Positions 8,468-16,883 of a DNA stretch of 64,000 nt are shown one piece after another. Below the pieces are notes generated by a model. It saw only the letters and a program-made list of their open reading frames with translations. It ran no database searches and had not been told where the DNA came from. A program made the position numbers and the translations under genes. The DNA comes from Erysipelotrichaceae bacterium 66202529 (GTDB lineage: Bacteria > Bacillota_I > Bacilli_A > Erysipelotrichales > Erysipelotrichaceae), in assembly GCA_017161075.1 (NCBI GenBank), contig CP046174.1, positions 124,001-188,000 of the forward strand. Direction: 5' to 3'. The number at the start of each line of letters is the position of its first letter. The first letter of the stretch is position 1.

Positions 8468-9799
8468 ATGTTAAATGATACAATCGCCGCAATTTCAACA
8501 GCGGCTGTGGATGGGGCAATCTCCATCATCCGAATGAGTGGAACTGATGCGGTGTCTATAGCGGACAGCATTTTAAATTTCAATATCAAAGAGAAAAAAA
8601 GCCATACGATCAGCTATGGTTATGTGTATGATCAGGAGCACGATGAGCTGATTGATGAGGTCCTCGTCAGTGTTTTTCATGCACCAAAAACCTTTACGTG
8701 TGAGGATATTGTGGAAATCAACTGTCACGGGGGAAGCTTTATAACAAAGAAGATCCTGCGGCTGTGCCTTGCTCACGGGGCACGGCTGGCAAATCCGGGA
8801 GAATTTACACAACGTGCATTTCTGAACGGGCGTATCGATCTGACACAGGCGGAAGCAGTTAATGATATGATTCAGGCAGATACAAACGAAAATGCACGTA
8901 TGGCTATGCAGGGCATACGGGGCAGTGTGAAAAAACTGCTGGATCCCCTTCTTCAGGAGCTGCTGGATATCATCGCCAATATTGAGGTGAATATTGATTA
9001 TCCGGAATATGATGATGTGGAACAGCTGAGTACAGAAATCATACAGCCAAAAGCCAGAGCATGGATGAAGCGTATACAGAATATCCTTGACCGCGCTCAA
9101 AGCGGGCAGCTTCTGAAAGAGGGAATAAAGACAGCAATCGTTGGAAAGCCGAATGTCGGAAAGAGCAGTCTTCTGAATGCGCTGCTGGAGGAAGAAAAGG
9201 CGATTGTGACGGATATCGCAGGGACAACACGGGATATCGTAGAAGGACATATACACCTTCAGGGCTTAACCTTGAATTTGATTGATACGGCAGGAATACG
9301 GGAAACAAGCGATGTGGTGGAACAGATTGGTATACAGCGCAGTCTGAAAGCTATTTCCGATGCGCAGCTTGTTATCGTCGTATTAGATAACAGCCGTGCA
9401 TTGGATGAACAGGACCGGGAGCTGCTAAAGCTTACCAGAGATAAAACACACATTATTGTTTATAATAAGACAGATGTATCGAAGCGAAGCGATGGCATCT
9501 GTATTGCAGCGGCAAAGGGCGAGATAGAAGCGCTAATCGCAGAGATTCATAAGCTCTTTGACCGGCATCAGCTTGTTTTACAGGAGCCGCTGCTTCATAA
9601 TGAGCGGCAGATTGCGCTGATGATGAAGGCAGAGAACAGCATGCATCAGGCACTGGAGGCTATGGAAGCAGGTATGGAGCTGGATATTGTGGAAATTGAT
9701 ATTCAGAATGCATATACATCATTAAAGGAAATTCTGGGTGAAGTTCATCGTGAGGATTTGCTGGATACTTTGTTTTCCAACTTCTGCCTTGGCAAATAA
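8468..9799 (+). CDS. mnmE: tRNA modification GTPase MnmE
   Basis: GTPase that with MnmG builds the carboxymethylaminomethyl group on U34 of several tRNAs. 443 residues. The N-terminal folate-binding domain begins MLNDTIAAISTAAVDGAISI. The inserted G domain has Walker A GKPNVGKS (226-233), DIAGTTRD and the DTAGIR switch. The helical domain ends in the C-terminal FCLGK with the conserved Cys440. ATG 8468 is chosen because the family begins immediately with DTIAAIS; ATG 8453 would add five unrelated residues. tatD follows 16 bp later. mnmG is not in the window. Confidence 0.97.
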   Translation: MLNDTIAAISTAAVDGAISIIRMSGTDAVSIADSILNFNIKEKKSHTISYGYVYDQEHDELIDEVLVSVFHAPKTFTCEDIVEINCHGGSFITKKILRLCLAHGARLANPGEFTQRAFLNGRIDLTQAEAVNDMIQADTNENARMAMQGIRGSVKKLLDPLLQELLDIIANIEVNIDYPEYDDVEQLSTEIIQPKARAWMKRIQNILDRAQSGQLLKEGIKTAIVGKPNVGKSSLLNALLEEEKAIVTDIAGTTRDIVEGHIHLQGLTLNLIDTAGIRETSDVVEQIGIQRSLKAISDAQLVIVVLDNSRALDEQDRELLKLTRDKTHIIVYNKTDVSKRSDGICIAAAKGEIEALIAEIHKLFDRHQLVLQEPLLHNERQIALMMKAENSMHQALEAMEAGMELDIVEIDIQNAYTSLKEILGEVHREDLLDTLFSNFCLGK

Positions 9800-9815
9800 C
9801 AGAAAGGATAACGAT

Positions 9816-10583
9816 ATGAATACATTGATTGATACGCATTGTCACATCACCTGTGATGCATTATATGAGCGCATTGATGAGGTGCTGGATCATGCAAAGC
9901 GGGAAGGGATAGAGAGGATGCTCATCGTCTGTACGAATTTTACAGAATATGAGCGGGCACAGTACCTAAAGGATCGGGAGCCGGAACGCTTTGATATTGC
10001 GCTGGGCTTTCACCCAAATGATCTGTATGATTTTAAAGAGGTTGATTATGTGCGGCTGGAAGAGCTGCTGAAGCAGGAGCGGCTGATAGCGGTGGGAGAA
10101 ATCGGCTTAGATTATCATTGGGATGATGTAAAGCCTGAGGATCAGAAGGACGGCTTTGTAAGGCAGCTTCAGCTTGCCTGTAAATATAACAGACCTGTAT
10201 TGATTCATATGCGTGAGGCTACTAGGGATACGTTGGATATTTTAAAGGAGGCTGATTCTGTAAAAGGCATCATGCATTGCTACAGCGGTAGCAAGGAGGT
10301 TGCACAGGAGTTGATAAAATCAGGATTTTATATTTCTTTTGGCGGCCCGCTCACATTTAAAAATTCCAGAGGCGCTCCTGCAACAGCGGAAGCACTCCCG
10401 TTGAACAGGCTGTTCGTGGAAACCGACAGTCCTTATCTGACACCGCATCCGTTCAGAGGCAAACAAAATGAACCGATGTATGTGCGCTATACATTTGATA
10501 AGCTATGCGAAATTAAGGGTGTGGATAAGGAGCAGGCAGCTGAGCAGCTGCGGAAAAACTATGAGGATTTGTTTAATCTTTAA
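9816..10583 (+). CDS. tatD: TatD family metal-dependent hydrolase
   Basis: A 255-residue TIM-barrel DNase/hydrolase. Metal ligands are recognisable: DTHCH (residues 6-10), Glu95 in VGEIGLDYH, then HMRE, HCYSG and the closing ETDSPYL motif. TatD proteins are 3'-5' exonucleases and quality-control hydrolases; the cellular role here is inferred. ATG 9816 with AGAAAGGA upstream fits the family N-terminus. It is co-transcribed with mnmE. Confidence 0.93.
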   Translation: MNTLIDTHCHITCDALYERIDEVLDHAKREGIERMLIVCTNFTEYERAQYLKDREPERFDIALGFHPNDLYDFKEVDYVRLEELLKQERLIAVGEIGLDYHWDDVKPEDQKDGFVRQLQLACKYNRPVLIHMREATRDTLDILKEADSVKGIMHCYSGSKEVAQELIKSGFYISFGGPLTFKNSRGAPATAEALPLNRLFVETDSPYLTPHPFRGKQNEPMYVRYTFDKLCEIKGVDKEQAAEQLRKNYEDLFNL

Positions 10584-10616
10584 TATATACTTTTGATTAT
10601 CTGCTCATATCTTTTA

Positions 10617-10660
10617 AATGACCGCAAAGCCTTAGTTTATCAGCTTTACGGTCATTTTCT
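10617..10660 (+). terminator. mnmE-tatD terminator
   Basis: A 14-nt imperfect stem (AATGACCG pairs with CGGTCATT, AAAGC with GCTTT, one mismatch) is followed by TTTTCTTAAT. Confidence 0.8.
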
Positions 10661-10731
10661 TAATCATATGAAACCTTATTGAGGTTGTCTGTGTATTTTT
10701 ATAAAGCCAAAGCTTTGAATGAAATCCTAAA

Positions 10732-11604
10732 TTATATAAAATGTACTGTGTTTTTTAAAAATTCAAGCAGCTCAATTTCTTGCTTGGAAAGTGCAGTACT
10801 AGAAGGAAAAATCGCACATACATTCATTTTGAACGCATTATCTGTTATCGGAATATAACAAAATTCTGGATTCTTTGAATTGGATGTGAGTGTTAAAAGT
10901 GAAAAATGTTTATTGTTTTTCAGTACTAAAAATAATTCATCTCTATTCTGTACTTTTAGGGGACGCTTAGAGTCGTATATATTTCTAAATACAGATTTTT
11001 TCGGTACTGCCGTATAATAAGTCAAAGGATATTCAAGTGCTTCACTGATAGAAATACTTTTTTTGCCGGCGAGGGAATGCGTCTGACTAACAATAACGTA
11101 TAGTTGTACGGCTTCAAAAAGCATATGATATTGTAAATTATATTGCTTTATTTCCTCTGCAAATCCATTGAAATCCCCTTGATATACCGGCATAACTCCA
11201 ATATGTGCTTTTTGACATATAACATCATTTATTATTTCAACTGGATCTGTTCTGCGAAACATGTCAGAAAGCAAAAATCCCTGTTCCTGAAATTTAAAAA
11301 GAGCCTCAAGAATATATGATAAATAAATAAATGAAATAGAAACTGTTTTATTCGTGTCGGATAATGCTTCTATTTTTTTATATTCCGCGATAATATTTTG
11401 GGCTATTTCAATAAACTTCTCCCCCTTTTCTGTTAATTTAACACCTTTTGATGTCCTTATGAAAACTGGAAATCCTAATTCCTGCTCACATCGTTTTACG
11501 GTATTGTATAGTGAGGGTTGAGAAATGTACAGTCTTTGTGAAGCGCTGTTAATTGAACCGCATTGAGAAATCGTAATAAGCAGTTTTAAATGACGTATTT
11601 CCAT
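10732..11604 (-). CDS. LysR family transcriptional regulator
   Basis: 290 residues: an N-terminal winged HTH (MEIRHLKLLITISQCGSINSASQRLYISQPSLYNTVKRCEQ, about 1-42) plus a periplasmic-binding-like effector domain. It is divergent from an M20 amidohydrolase gene with a 123-bp shared promoter region containing a palindrome of LysR-box type, so it probably controls that gene. The effector is unknown, perhaps an N-acyl amino acid. The gene is visibly more AT-rich than its neighbours and uses AGA/ATA/TTA freely, suggesting acquisition. Confidence 0.9.
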   Translation of the reverse strand: MEIRHLKLLITISQCGSINSASQRLYISQPSLYNTVKRCEQELGFPVFIRTSKGVKLTEKGEKFIEIAQNIIAEYKKIEALSDTNKTVSISFIYLSYILEALFKFQEQGFLLSDMFRRTDPVEIINDVICQKAHIGVMPVYQGDFNGFAEEIKQYNLQYHMLFEAVQLYVIVSQTHSLAGKKSISISEALEYPLTYYTAVPKKSVFRNIYDSKRPLKVQNRDELFLVLKNNKHFSLLTLTSNSKNPEFCYIPITDNAFKMNVCAIFPSSTALSKQEIELLEFLKNTVHFI

Positions 11605-11621
11605 GCTTTAATTTCCTTTCA

Positions 11622-11643
11622 GTTATAATGTATATGTTATAAC
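11622..11643. promoter_or_regulatory. candidate LysR operator between divergent genes
   Basis: GTTATAA and TTATAAC are a perfect 7-bp inverted repeat with an 8-bp centre. They lie close to the LysR start and upstream of the amidohydrolase. The T-N11-A spacing of LysR boxes fits inside it. Confidence 0.55.
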
Positions 11644-11727
11644 AGATATAAAAATATACTGCAAGACAAATATATGAAAAAGGGTTAAAATACTTATTAT
11701 AAGATTTTCAGGAAAGAGAGTGAAAGA

Positions 11728-12885
11728 ATGTATTCTTCAATTTATGCTGAAAGCAAAGAAATGTATAATGAACTTGTAGAATGGCGTAGAGAGCTTCACA
11801 AAATACCTGAATTAGGGCTTGAGCTTCCTAAGACGGTTTCCTTCGTGAAGAAAAAAATGATGGAATGGGATATTCCCTTCGAAACAAAAGTTAATGGTAA
11901 TAGTGTTATCGGTTATATTGGTGCAGGAGATAAATGTTTACTTCTTAGAGCAGACATGGACGGGCTTCCTATGTGTGAAGAAAGCCAACAATCTTTTGCT
12001 TCACAAAATGGTAATATGCACGCTTGCGGACATGATATCCATACGACCGCATTGTTAGGAGCAGCTAAAATATTAAAAAAACACGAAAAAGAATTAAAGG
12101 GTAAAATAAAGTTATTGTTTCAACCAGGAGAGGAAACATTTGAGGGAGCTAACGCAGTTATTGCTGAAGGAGTAATGGATAATCCTAGAGTAGGCGCAGC
12201 TTTTGCTACTCATGTGGCGTCCAACATTCCTGTAGGAACAATTGCTTATGGAACTATGACAGGAACATCTGTATTTGGTTTTAAGATAACGATAACGGGA
12301 AAGGGTACACATGGTGCTATGCCACAGAATGGAATAGATCCTATCAATGTCGGGGTTCATATTTATCAAGCATTGCAGGAGTTAATCGCACGTGAATGCG
12401 CTCCAAGCAAAGAAGTAACATTGACAATTGGGCAATTTAACGCTGGAACGGTAAGTAATGTTATCCCGGAAACAGGTATATTACAAGGAACACTTCGCAC
12501 ATTTGATAATGAATTAAAACAGCATTTAATTGTGAGAATTAAGGAGATTGTGAATCATATTGCCAATGCTTTTCATGCAAAAAGCACGGTGGAGGTTTTA
12601 ACAGATATACCTGTGCTCTGCTGTGATGAAAAAAGAAATATGGAAATTGCTAAGGCGTTAAGTTCTATGAATGCCAAATTTAATATAGTATCTGGATTAC
12701 ACACAACTGGTTCTGATGATTTTGCAGTGTTTGCAGATAAAGTACCAGCTTCTTATTTTATGATAGGAGCTAAGGCTGATTCAGATAATATTTATGCACA
12801 TCATAATCCCAAAGTATGCTTTAATGAACAAGCTTTACCAATCGAAGCTGCGGTATATTCATGTGTAGCTTTGGAATGGGAATGA
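11728..12885 (+). CDS. M20 family amidohydrolase (N-acyl amino acid hydrolase type)
   Basis: 385 residues, the usual length for HipO/IAL-like M20D enzymes, which cleave N-acyl or N-benzoyl amino acids. Visible metal-site motifs are RADMDGLP (about 74-81), HACGHDIH (98-105, replacing the second His by Cys as in the M20D group) and the catalytic Glu pair GEE (134-136), then a late TTGSDDFAVF block. GAAAGAG precedes ATG 11728. It is divergent from the LysR gene and shares its AT-rich base composition. The substrate cannot be fixed. Confidence 0.9.
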   Translation: MYSSIYAESKEMYNELVEWRRELHKIPELGLELPKTVSFVKKKMMEWDIPFETKVNGNSVIGYIGAGDKCLLLRADMDGLPMCEESQQSFASQNGNMHACGHDIHTTALLGAAKILKKHEKELKGKIKLLFQPGEETFEGANAVIAEGVMDNPRVGAAFATHVASNIPVGTIAYGTMTGTSVFGFKITITGKGTHGAMPQNGIDPINVGVHIYQALQELIARECAPSKEVTLTIGQFNAGTVSNVIPETGILQGTLRTFDNELKQHLIVRIKEIVNHIANAFHAKSTVEVLTDIPVLCCDEKRNMEIAKALSSMNAKFNIVSGLHTTGSDDFAVFADKVPASYFMIGAKADSDNIYAHHNPKVCFNEQALPIEAAVYSCVALEWE

Positions 12886-13055
12886 TTAAAAAAAAATAAA
12901 ATTGAAATCCACTGTACAGGGAGAGCGTAGGTCTATTTTTAAGATTATCTTTAACTCTATGTTTTCGACTTGTTGGGGATATTGAAGTACCGTATACCAT
13001 TTTTTCCTTTTCAAGAGTTTTGATAAATACACAAGGAACGACGATATCCATTTAC

Positions 13056-13083
13056 TTGCTTTTCAGCCAATGTCTGGTATAAT
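13056..13083 (+). promoter_or_regulatory. promoter of the alpha/beta hydrolase gene
   Basis: TTGCTT, 16-nt spacer and TATAAT preceded by TG at the extended -10 position. The -10 ends 37 bp before the start codon. Confidence 0.65.
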
Positions 13084-13120
13084 AACAAAGTTTGATTATA
13101 AAAGTAAATGGAGTGATTGG

Positions 13121-14062
13121 ATGAAAAGAAGAACAAAGCTTTTGCTTGGTATTGGAATCAGCTTGCTGATAGTCGTATTCGGTGGTCTTGGCTTTGCCGG
13201 GAATTATTTCTATACACTGGCGATTGATGCACATAGTGATAAAAGTATCGTCTTTGGAAACGAGAAGGAGGATCCTGAAGCTGTGCAGGCTTCCAAAGCC
13301 TCATATGAGGAAATGCTTGCTCGTGATACAAAGGATGTATGGATGAAAAATAAGGAGGGCTATAAGCTGCACGCCTATGAAATCCAGAATACTGGGAGTA
13401 AATGGATGATTGTTGTACATGGTTATATGAGTGAAGCGAAAAATATGTCAGAGGTGGCAAATCACTTTGCTGATGAAGGCTATCATGTCCTGATTCCCGA
13501 TTTACGTTCACACGGGCAAAGTGAAGGGGATTCCATTGGTATGGGTGCCTGGGACAGTGACGATATCGTAGAGTGGAGTAATTATATCCTGAAGCAGGAC
13601 AGCTCGGCACATATCGGCTTATACGGCGTGTCTATGGGGGCAAGCACGGTGATGATGGCAAGCGGTAAGGAAAGCCTTCCGTCTGCCGTCCATGTCGCAG
13701 TAGAGGATTGCGGCTATACGAGTGCCTGGGATGAATTTTCATTTCAGCTGGATGATTTATTCAAGCTGCCTTCCTTTCCGGCACTTGATGCGGCGAATCT
13801 TGTCACAAGGCTGCGCGCAGGATATGATTTGAAGGATGCAAATGCCCTGTCTGCTGTTAAGAGGAAAAAGGTGCCGATGCTGTTTATCCATGGAGACGCA
13901 GATGATTTTGTACCTACGGAAATGGTGTATCCGTTATATAAAGCCGCTACAGGTGAAAAGGAGCTCATGATTGTAAAGGGGGCAGCACACGGAAAAAGCA
14001 GAGATACTGATCCAAAAGCATATTGGGATAAGGTTGATGCCTTTCTTCAGAAACACATATAG
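13121..14062 (+). CDS. membrane-anchored alpha/beta hydrolase
   Basis: 313 residues. An N-terminal anchor helix (about 6-27) is followed by an alpha/beta hydrolase domain of the bem46/YqkD type: oxyanion VVHGYMSE near 98, DLRSHGQS near 127, nucleophile elbow GVSMG with Ser171, acid in HGDADDFVP, and catalytic His in GAAHGKS. The active site should face outward if the anchor is a signal anchor. The substrate is unknown. ATG 13121 follows a GGAG site, and the promoter just upstream excludes the earlier in-frame start. Confidence 0.85.
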   Translation: MKRRTKLLLGIGISLLIVVFGGLGFAGNYFYTLAIDAHSDKSIVFGNEKEDPEAVQASKASYEEMLARDTKDVWMKNKEGYKLHAYEIQNTGSKWMIVVHGYMSEAKNMSEVANHFADEGYHVLIPDLRSHGQSEGDSIGMGAWDSDDIVEWSNYILKQDSSAHIGLYGVSMGASTVMMASGKESLPSAVHVAVEDCGYTSAWDEFSFQLDDLFKLPSFPALDAANLVTRLRAGYDLKDANALSAVKRKKVPMLFIHGDADDFVPTEMVYPLYKAATGEKELMIVKGAAHGKSRDTDPKAYWDKVDAFLQKHI

Positions 14063-14168
14063 AATAGGAATGTGATGGATTTCACAAAAACGCTTGAAAT
14101 TCGGACAAAAGGATTCCTAAAACAGGCAAAAAGTGTTATATTATTAGGGAATACAGGAGGTATTGAAA

Positions 14169-15746
14169 ATGAGTAAAAGACCAGTAGTATTAGTGGTTAT
14201 GGACGGTGTTGGAATCAGTGATTCCGAGTTTGGAAATGCCGTAAAAAAAGCGTATAAACCAACATTAGACGACCTGTGGGAAAACAGCCCGCATACAGAA
14301 ATTAAGGCACACGGCCTTGCAGTCGGACTGCCGACAGATGATGATATGGGAAATAGTGAAGTAGGACATAATGCGTTGGGCTGCGGTCAGATTTATTCCC
14401 AGGGGGCAAAGCTGGTAAATGAAAACATAGAGACTGGAGAAATCTTCAAAACGGATACCTGGAGTGGTCTTGTAAATAACTGTAAGGATGGAAAAATGCA
14501 TTTCCTGGGACTGCTGTCTGATGGAAATGTGCATTCTCACATTAACCATTTAAAGGCTTTGATTAAAAAAGCTAAAGAGGACGGTGTGAAGGAAGTGCGT
14601 GTACATGCCTTGCTGGATGGACGTGATGTTCCGGAAACAAGTGCATTAACATACGTAGATGATATTGAGGCTTATATGGCTGAGCTGAATGATGACAGCT
14701 TCCATGCCTGCATTGCGAGCGGCGGCGGACGTATGACGATTACAATGGATCGCTATGAAGCAAACTGGGCAATGGTGGAACAGGGATGGCATGTTCATGT
14801 TCTTGGTGAAGGCAGAGAATTTGCATCTGCCAGAGAGGCTATTGAGACATATCGTGCAGAAACCGGTGTCGTTGACCAGGATCTGCCTGGATTCGTTATT
14901 ACAGAGGATGGAAAACCGGTAGGTACGATTGAGGATGGAGACAGCGTGATACTGTTTAACTTCCGTGGAGACCGTGCACAGGAAATCTCTCTGGCATTTG
15001 ACGGTGATGACAGTTTTGACAAATTTGACCGTGTTCGTATGCCAAAGGTTATGTTTGCGGGTATGCTGCAGTATGATGCTGACTTGAACATTCCGCACAA
15101 TTTCCTGACATACCCTCCGAAAATTAAATTTACCTTAACGGAAGAGCTGTGTAAGCACGGTATCCGTGAATATGCAATCAGTGAAACACAGAAATTCGGA
15201 CATGTTACGTATTTCTGGAACGGCAACCGTTCAGAGAAGTTCGATGATAAGCTGGAGGATTATGTGGAAATTAAATCCGATGTCATTCCATTTGAACAGC
15301 GTCCTTGGATGAAATCTGCCGAGATTACAGATGTTTTGTGTGCAGCAATTGAGTCCGGAAACTATGATTTCCTGCGTACAAATTATCCAAACGGTGACAT
15401 GGTTGGTCATACAGGAAACTTCGAAGCGACAGTAATCGGTGTGGAAGCTGTAGACCTGCAGCTGGCTCGTGTGAAAAAAGCAGTGGATACGGTTAACGGT
15501 ATTCTGATTGTGACTGCCGATCATGGAAATGCTGATGAAATGTATGAGAAGAAGAAAAAAGCAGATGCTCCAATAAAGGCAAAAACCTCTCATACGCTGA
15601 ATAAGGTTCCGTTTATCATTTACGGTGCAGATGTTGAACTGAAGCAGGATGAAAGTATTGGTCTGTCCAATGTCGCTTCTACAGTAGCGGATTTACTGGA
15701 AGTAGCGCCAAATGAGCATTGGAATGAAAGCATTATTAAGAAATAA
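14169..15746 (+). CDS. gpmI: 2,3-bisphosphoglycerate-independent phosphoglycerate mutase
   Basis: Glycolytic enzyme interconverting 3- and 2-phosphoglycerate through a phosphoserine. The 525-residue length is normal. The metal site opens with VVMDGVG (Asp12). The catalytic Ser63 sits in DDMGNSEVGHNALG. HALLDGRDVPP-like, GGGRMTITMDRYE and FNFRGDRAQE blocks follow, and the C-terminal metal ligands lie in NYPNGDMVGHTG and TADHGNADEM. ATG 14169 has AGGAGG upstream. A putative extended -10 (TGTTATATT, about 14134-14142) precedes it. It is monocistronic, separate from other glycolytic genes. Confidence 0.97.
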   Translation: MSKRPVVLVVMDGVGISDSEFGNAVKKAYKPTLDDLWENSPHTEIKAHGLAVGLPTDDDMGNSEVGHNALGCGQIYSQGAKLVNENIETGEIFKTDTWSGLVNNCKDGKMHFLGLLSDGNVHSHINHLKALIKKAKEDGVKEVRVHALLDGRDVPETSALTYVDDIEAYMAELNDDSFHACIASGGGRMTITMDRYEANWAMVEQGWHVHVLGEGREFASAREAIETYRAETGVVDQDLPGFVITEDGKPVGTIEDGDSVILFNFRGDRAQEISLAFDGDDSFDKFDRVRMPKVMFAGMLQYDADLNIPHNFLTYPPKIKFTLTEELCKHGIREYAISETQKFGHVTYFWNGNRSEKFDDKLEDYVEIKSDVIPFEQRPWMKSAEITDVLCAAIESGNYDFLRTNYPNGDMVGHTGNFEATVIGVEAVDLQLARVKKAVDTVNGILIVTADHGNADEMYEKKKKADAPIKAKTSHTLNKVPFIIYGADVELKQDESIGLSNVASTVADLLEVAPNEHWNESIIKK

Positions 15747-15765
15747 ATAGAAGTACAGGGAATGC

Positions 15766-15815
15766 AAAAACCGATTTATGATGAGTTTCGTATTCATTTA
15801 ATCGGTTTTTTTCTA
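15766..15815 (+). terminator. gpmI terminator
   Basis: AACCGATT (15769-15776) pairs with AATCGGTT (15800-15807) and is followed by a run of seven T. The loop is long (23 nt). Confidence 0.7.
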
Positions 15816-15878
15816 TCCTTTTTGCATATGAGAAGTCGTATGTAATCAGATAAACGAAGCCCTGTTTACCCAAAAAGG

Positions 15879-15903
15879 AAAAACTACCTCATTTATTTTC
15901 CCC
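15879..15903. promoter_or_regulatory. candidate activator site, copy 1
   Basis: This 25-bp element shares 21 of 25 positions with 19372-19396 upstream of the IIB gene (core CTACCTCATTTAT against GTACCACATTTAT). It ends 8 bp before the -35 of the ROK-kinase promoter, where a class I/II activator would bind. The PRD protein encoded in the operon is the natural candidate. Confidence 0.5.
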
Positions 15904-15911
15904 ATAATTTT

Positions 15912-15940
15912 TTGAGGGAACAATGCGTTCATGATATTCT
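15912..15940 (+). promoter_or_regulatory. promoter of the fructose-type PTS operon
   Basis: TTGAGG, 17-nt spacer, TATTCT. The weak hexamers fit dependence on an activator bound just upstream. Confidence 0.5.
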
Positions 15941-15968
15941 TAACATGTAAAATGAAGGAGGGATATGA

Positions 15969-16859
15969 TTGTATACGGCAGGAATTGATATCGGCGGAAC
16001 AAATACAAGAATTGCCATTGTGAACGAAGCCTATGAGATCATGCAAAGGGTGCAGTTTTCAACGGATACAGATAATCCGAATGCAACACTGAAAAAAATT
16101 CAGGAGGCCGTACAGGGCTTTGGAGTCCATGTAAACGGGGTTGGCTTATCCTGTCCGGGGCCGCTGGATTTAAAGCATGGAGTGATTCTCGATACACCTA
16201 ACTTAAAGGGGAAATGGCATGGCTTTGCAGTGAGTGAGGAGCTGGCAAAGCTGCTAGGGGTACCTGTATATCTGGAAAATGATGCAAATCTGGCCTGCCT
16301 TGCAGAGGCGGTTCTGGGACAGGGGAAGGACTGTACCTATGTGCAGTTTCTGACCGTTTCCACAGGTCTTGGCTCCGGTCTGGTCATTGATAAAAAAATT
16401 TATCAGGGAGCGCATGGCTTTGCACATGAAATTGCAAATATACCGTTGTGGAAGGACGGGCCGCGTCATGGTTTCATTTATCCCGGCGGTGTGGAAGCCA
16501 TCTGCAGTGGTACGGCAATAACAACGCGTGCCATGAATGCCGGTCTGACAGTTCAGCATGCCGGAGATGTCTATACTCTTGCACAGGCTGGTAATACTTA
16601 TGCAATAAAGATTATGGAGGACGCAAAGGAATATCTTGCGAATACCATTGCCATTATCTATGCATTTATCGATCCGGAAATCGTGATTCTGGGGGGCAGT
16701 GTTGCGATTAAGATACCGGGCTTTGTTGAGGACGTGGAACAAAGAGTTAAAGCAAGGGTGTATCCGAATATACAGCCGCTGGTAAGGGTTGTGAAAACAA
16801 ATCTGAGTGAGGACAGCGGATTGCTCGGAGCAGCCTGTCTTGCGTTTCTTCAGGTGTAG
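15969..16859 (+). CDS. ROK family sugar kinase
   Basis: 296 residues starting with TTG at 15969 behind AAGGAGGG; the only nearby ATG frame closes after seven codons. The N-terminal phosphate loop GIDIGGTNTRIAI, the CPGPLD block, the catalytic ENDANLACLAEA region, and STGLGSG are typical ROK sugar-kinase motifs. The zinc-binding CxCGxxGCxE cluster usual in ROK glucokinases is absent; the corresponding stretch reads PRHGFIYPGGVEAICSG. It heads a fructose-type PTS operon with two aldolases, so it may phosphorylate a hexose or ketose intermediate. Exact substrate unknown. Confidence 0.85.
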   Translation: MYTAGIDIGGTNTRIAIVNEAYEIMQRVQFSTDTDNPNATLKKIQEAVQGFGVHVNGVGLSCPGPLDLKHGVILDTPNLKGKWHGFAVSEELAKLLGVPVYLENDANLACLAEAVLGQGKDCTYVQFLTVSTGLGSGLVIDKKIYQGAHGFAHEIANIPLWKDGPRHGFIYPGGVEAICSGTAITTRAMNAGLTVQHAGDVYTLAQAGNTYAIKIMEDAKEYLANTIAIIYAFIDPEIVILGGSVAIKIPGFVEDVEQRVKARVYPNIQPLVRVVKTNLSEDSGLLGAACLAFLQV

Positions 16860-16883
16860 AAGCTGCAGACACAGGAGGTGTCT

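Noticed and set aside
12821..13051. A 76-codon minus-strand frame between the amidohydrolase and alpha/beta hydrolase genes
   Set aside because: No ribosome site, overlaps the end of the amidohydrolase gene and the promoter of the next gene, and its composition is not protein-like.
14095..14110. cre-like AAAAACGCTTGAAA upstream of gpmI
   Set aside because: Only about 11 of 14 consensus positions, including loss of the leading TG.
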